Shown here piece after piece: positions 32,018 through 32,049 of a stretch of DNA of 32,049 bases. The notes beneath the pieces are model-generated. The model saw nothing but the letters and a program-made list of their open reading frames with translations, had not been told where the DNA came from and searched no databases. The DNA comes from Nitrospirales bacterium. GTDB taxonomy: Bacteria; Nitrospirota; Nitrospiria; Nitrospirales; UBA8639. Where the stretch lies: assembly GCA_031315915.1 (NCBI GenBank), contig JALDRK010000041.1, forward strand, positions 1 through 32,049, read 5' to 3'. Position 1 is the first letter of the stretch. The number at the start of each line of letters is the position of its first letter. The position numbers and the translations under genes were made by a program.

Positions 32018-32049
32018 TCACCAAACATGACAGAGAACTTCCCCGCCAA
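32018..32049 (-). CDS. rpsH: 30S ribosomal protein S8, C-terminal end only
   Basis: Reading in from the right edge, the - strand encodes Gly-Gly-Glu-Val-Leu-Cys-His-Val-Trp followed by TGA (32020-32018). This is the conserved S8 C-terminus, and S8 precedes L6 in the standard spc operon. Only nine residues are in the window. Confidence 0.88.
   Translation of the reverse strand, partial: GGEVLCHVW

Noticed and set aside
1..32049. tRNA, rRNA, CRISPR, IS element or prophage
   Set aside because: No clover-leaf core, direct-repeat array, transposase motif or terminal inverted repeats with target duplication were seen on reading both strands.

Overview
The window looks like a chromosomal segment of a Gram-negative bacterium. 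It carries LPS-transport genes (lptC, lptA, lptB), sigma-54 (rpoN), a type IV pilus alignment operon (pilMNOP), GlnD, the two-domain glutamine-dependent NadE, and a complete S8-to-L17 ribosomal protein run. Gene content and style are compatible with Nitrospirota (Nitrospira-like). That assignment is an inference from memory of such genomes and was not tested. No tRNA, rRNA, CRISPR array, insertion sequence or phage gene was seen.

Region 1 (1-7178, + strand) is accessory in character. It holds the 3' end of an outer-membrane porin; a three-gene unit (lipoprotein, flavinylated FMN-binding protein, four-helix membrane protein) behind a sigma70-type promoter with tandem Fur-box-like sites; a large secreted di-heme c-type cytochrome of the MauG/CcpA superfamily; an unrecognised 196-aa protein followed by a YacL-like PIN-TRAM membrane protein, behind a second promoter with a Fur-like site; a 49-aa zinc-ribbon protein with its own promoter, leader and terminator; and a small lipoprotein. 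Much of this region may therefore respond to iron.

Region 2 (7261-15618, - strand) reads aroC, aroB, a GAF-GAF-ANTAR regulator, then nadE and glnD. The main discovery candidate lies between the ANTAR gene and nadE. A good promoter is followed by two hairpins whose hexaloops (AAUGGC and AAGGGC) both have A at position 1 and G at position 4. The second hairpin is mutually exclusive with an intrinsic terminator whose ten-T tract ends one base before the nadE start codon. This is the layout expected of an ANTAR antitermination target, and the gene just upstream encodes an ANTAR protein. A 26-codon leader reading frame runs through the terminator and stops at TAATG, overlapping the nadE start. NadE uses glutamine and GlnD senses it, so the cassette is a plausible nitrogen-linked attenuation system.

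Region 3 (15845-23500, - strand) reads lptC, lptA, lptB, rpoN, rapZ, pilM, pilN, pilO, pilP. It resembles the classical lpt-rpoN-rapZ cluster but lacks hpf and ptsN. The pil operon ends at pilP, with no pilQ or aroK before the aro genes.

Region 4 (23697-32049, - strand) is the ribosomal block rpsH (3' end only), rplF, rplR, rpsE, rpmD, rplO, secY, adk, map, infA, rpmJ, rpsM, rpsK, rpsD, rpoA, rplQ. It is tightly packed and in canonical order, with several GTG and TTG starts.
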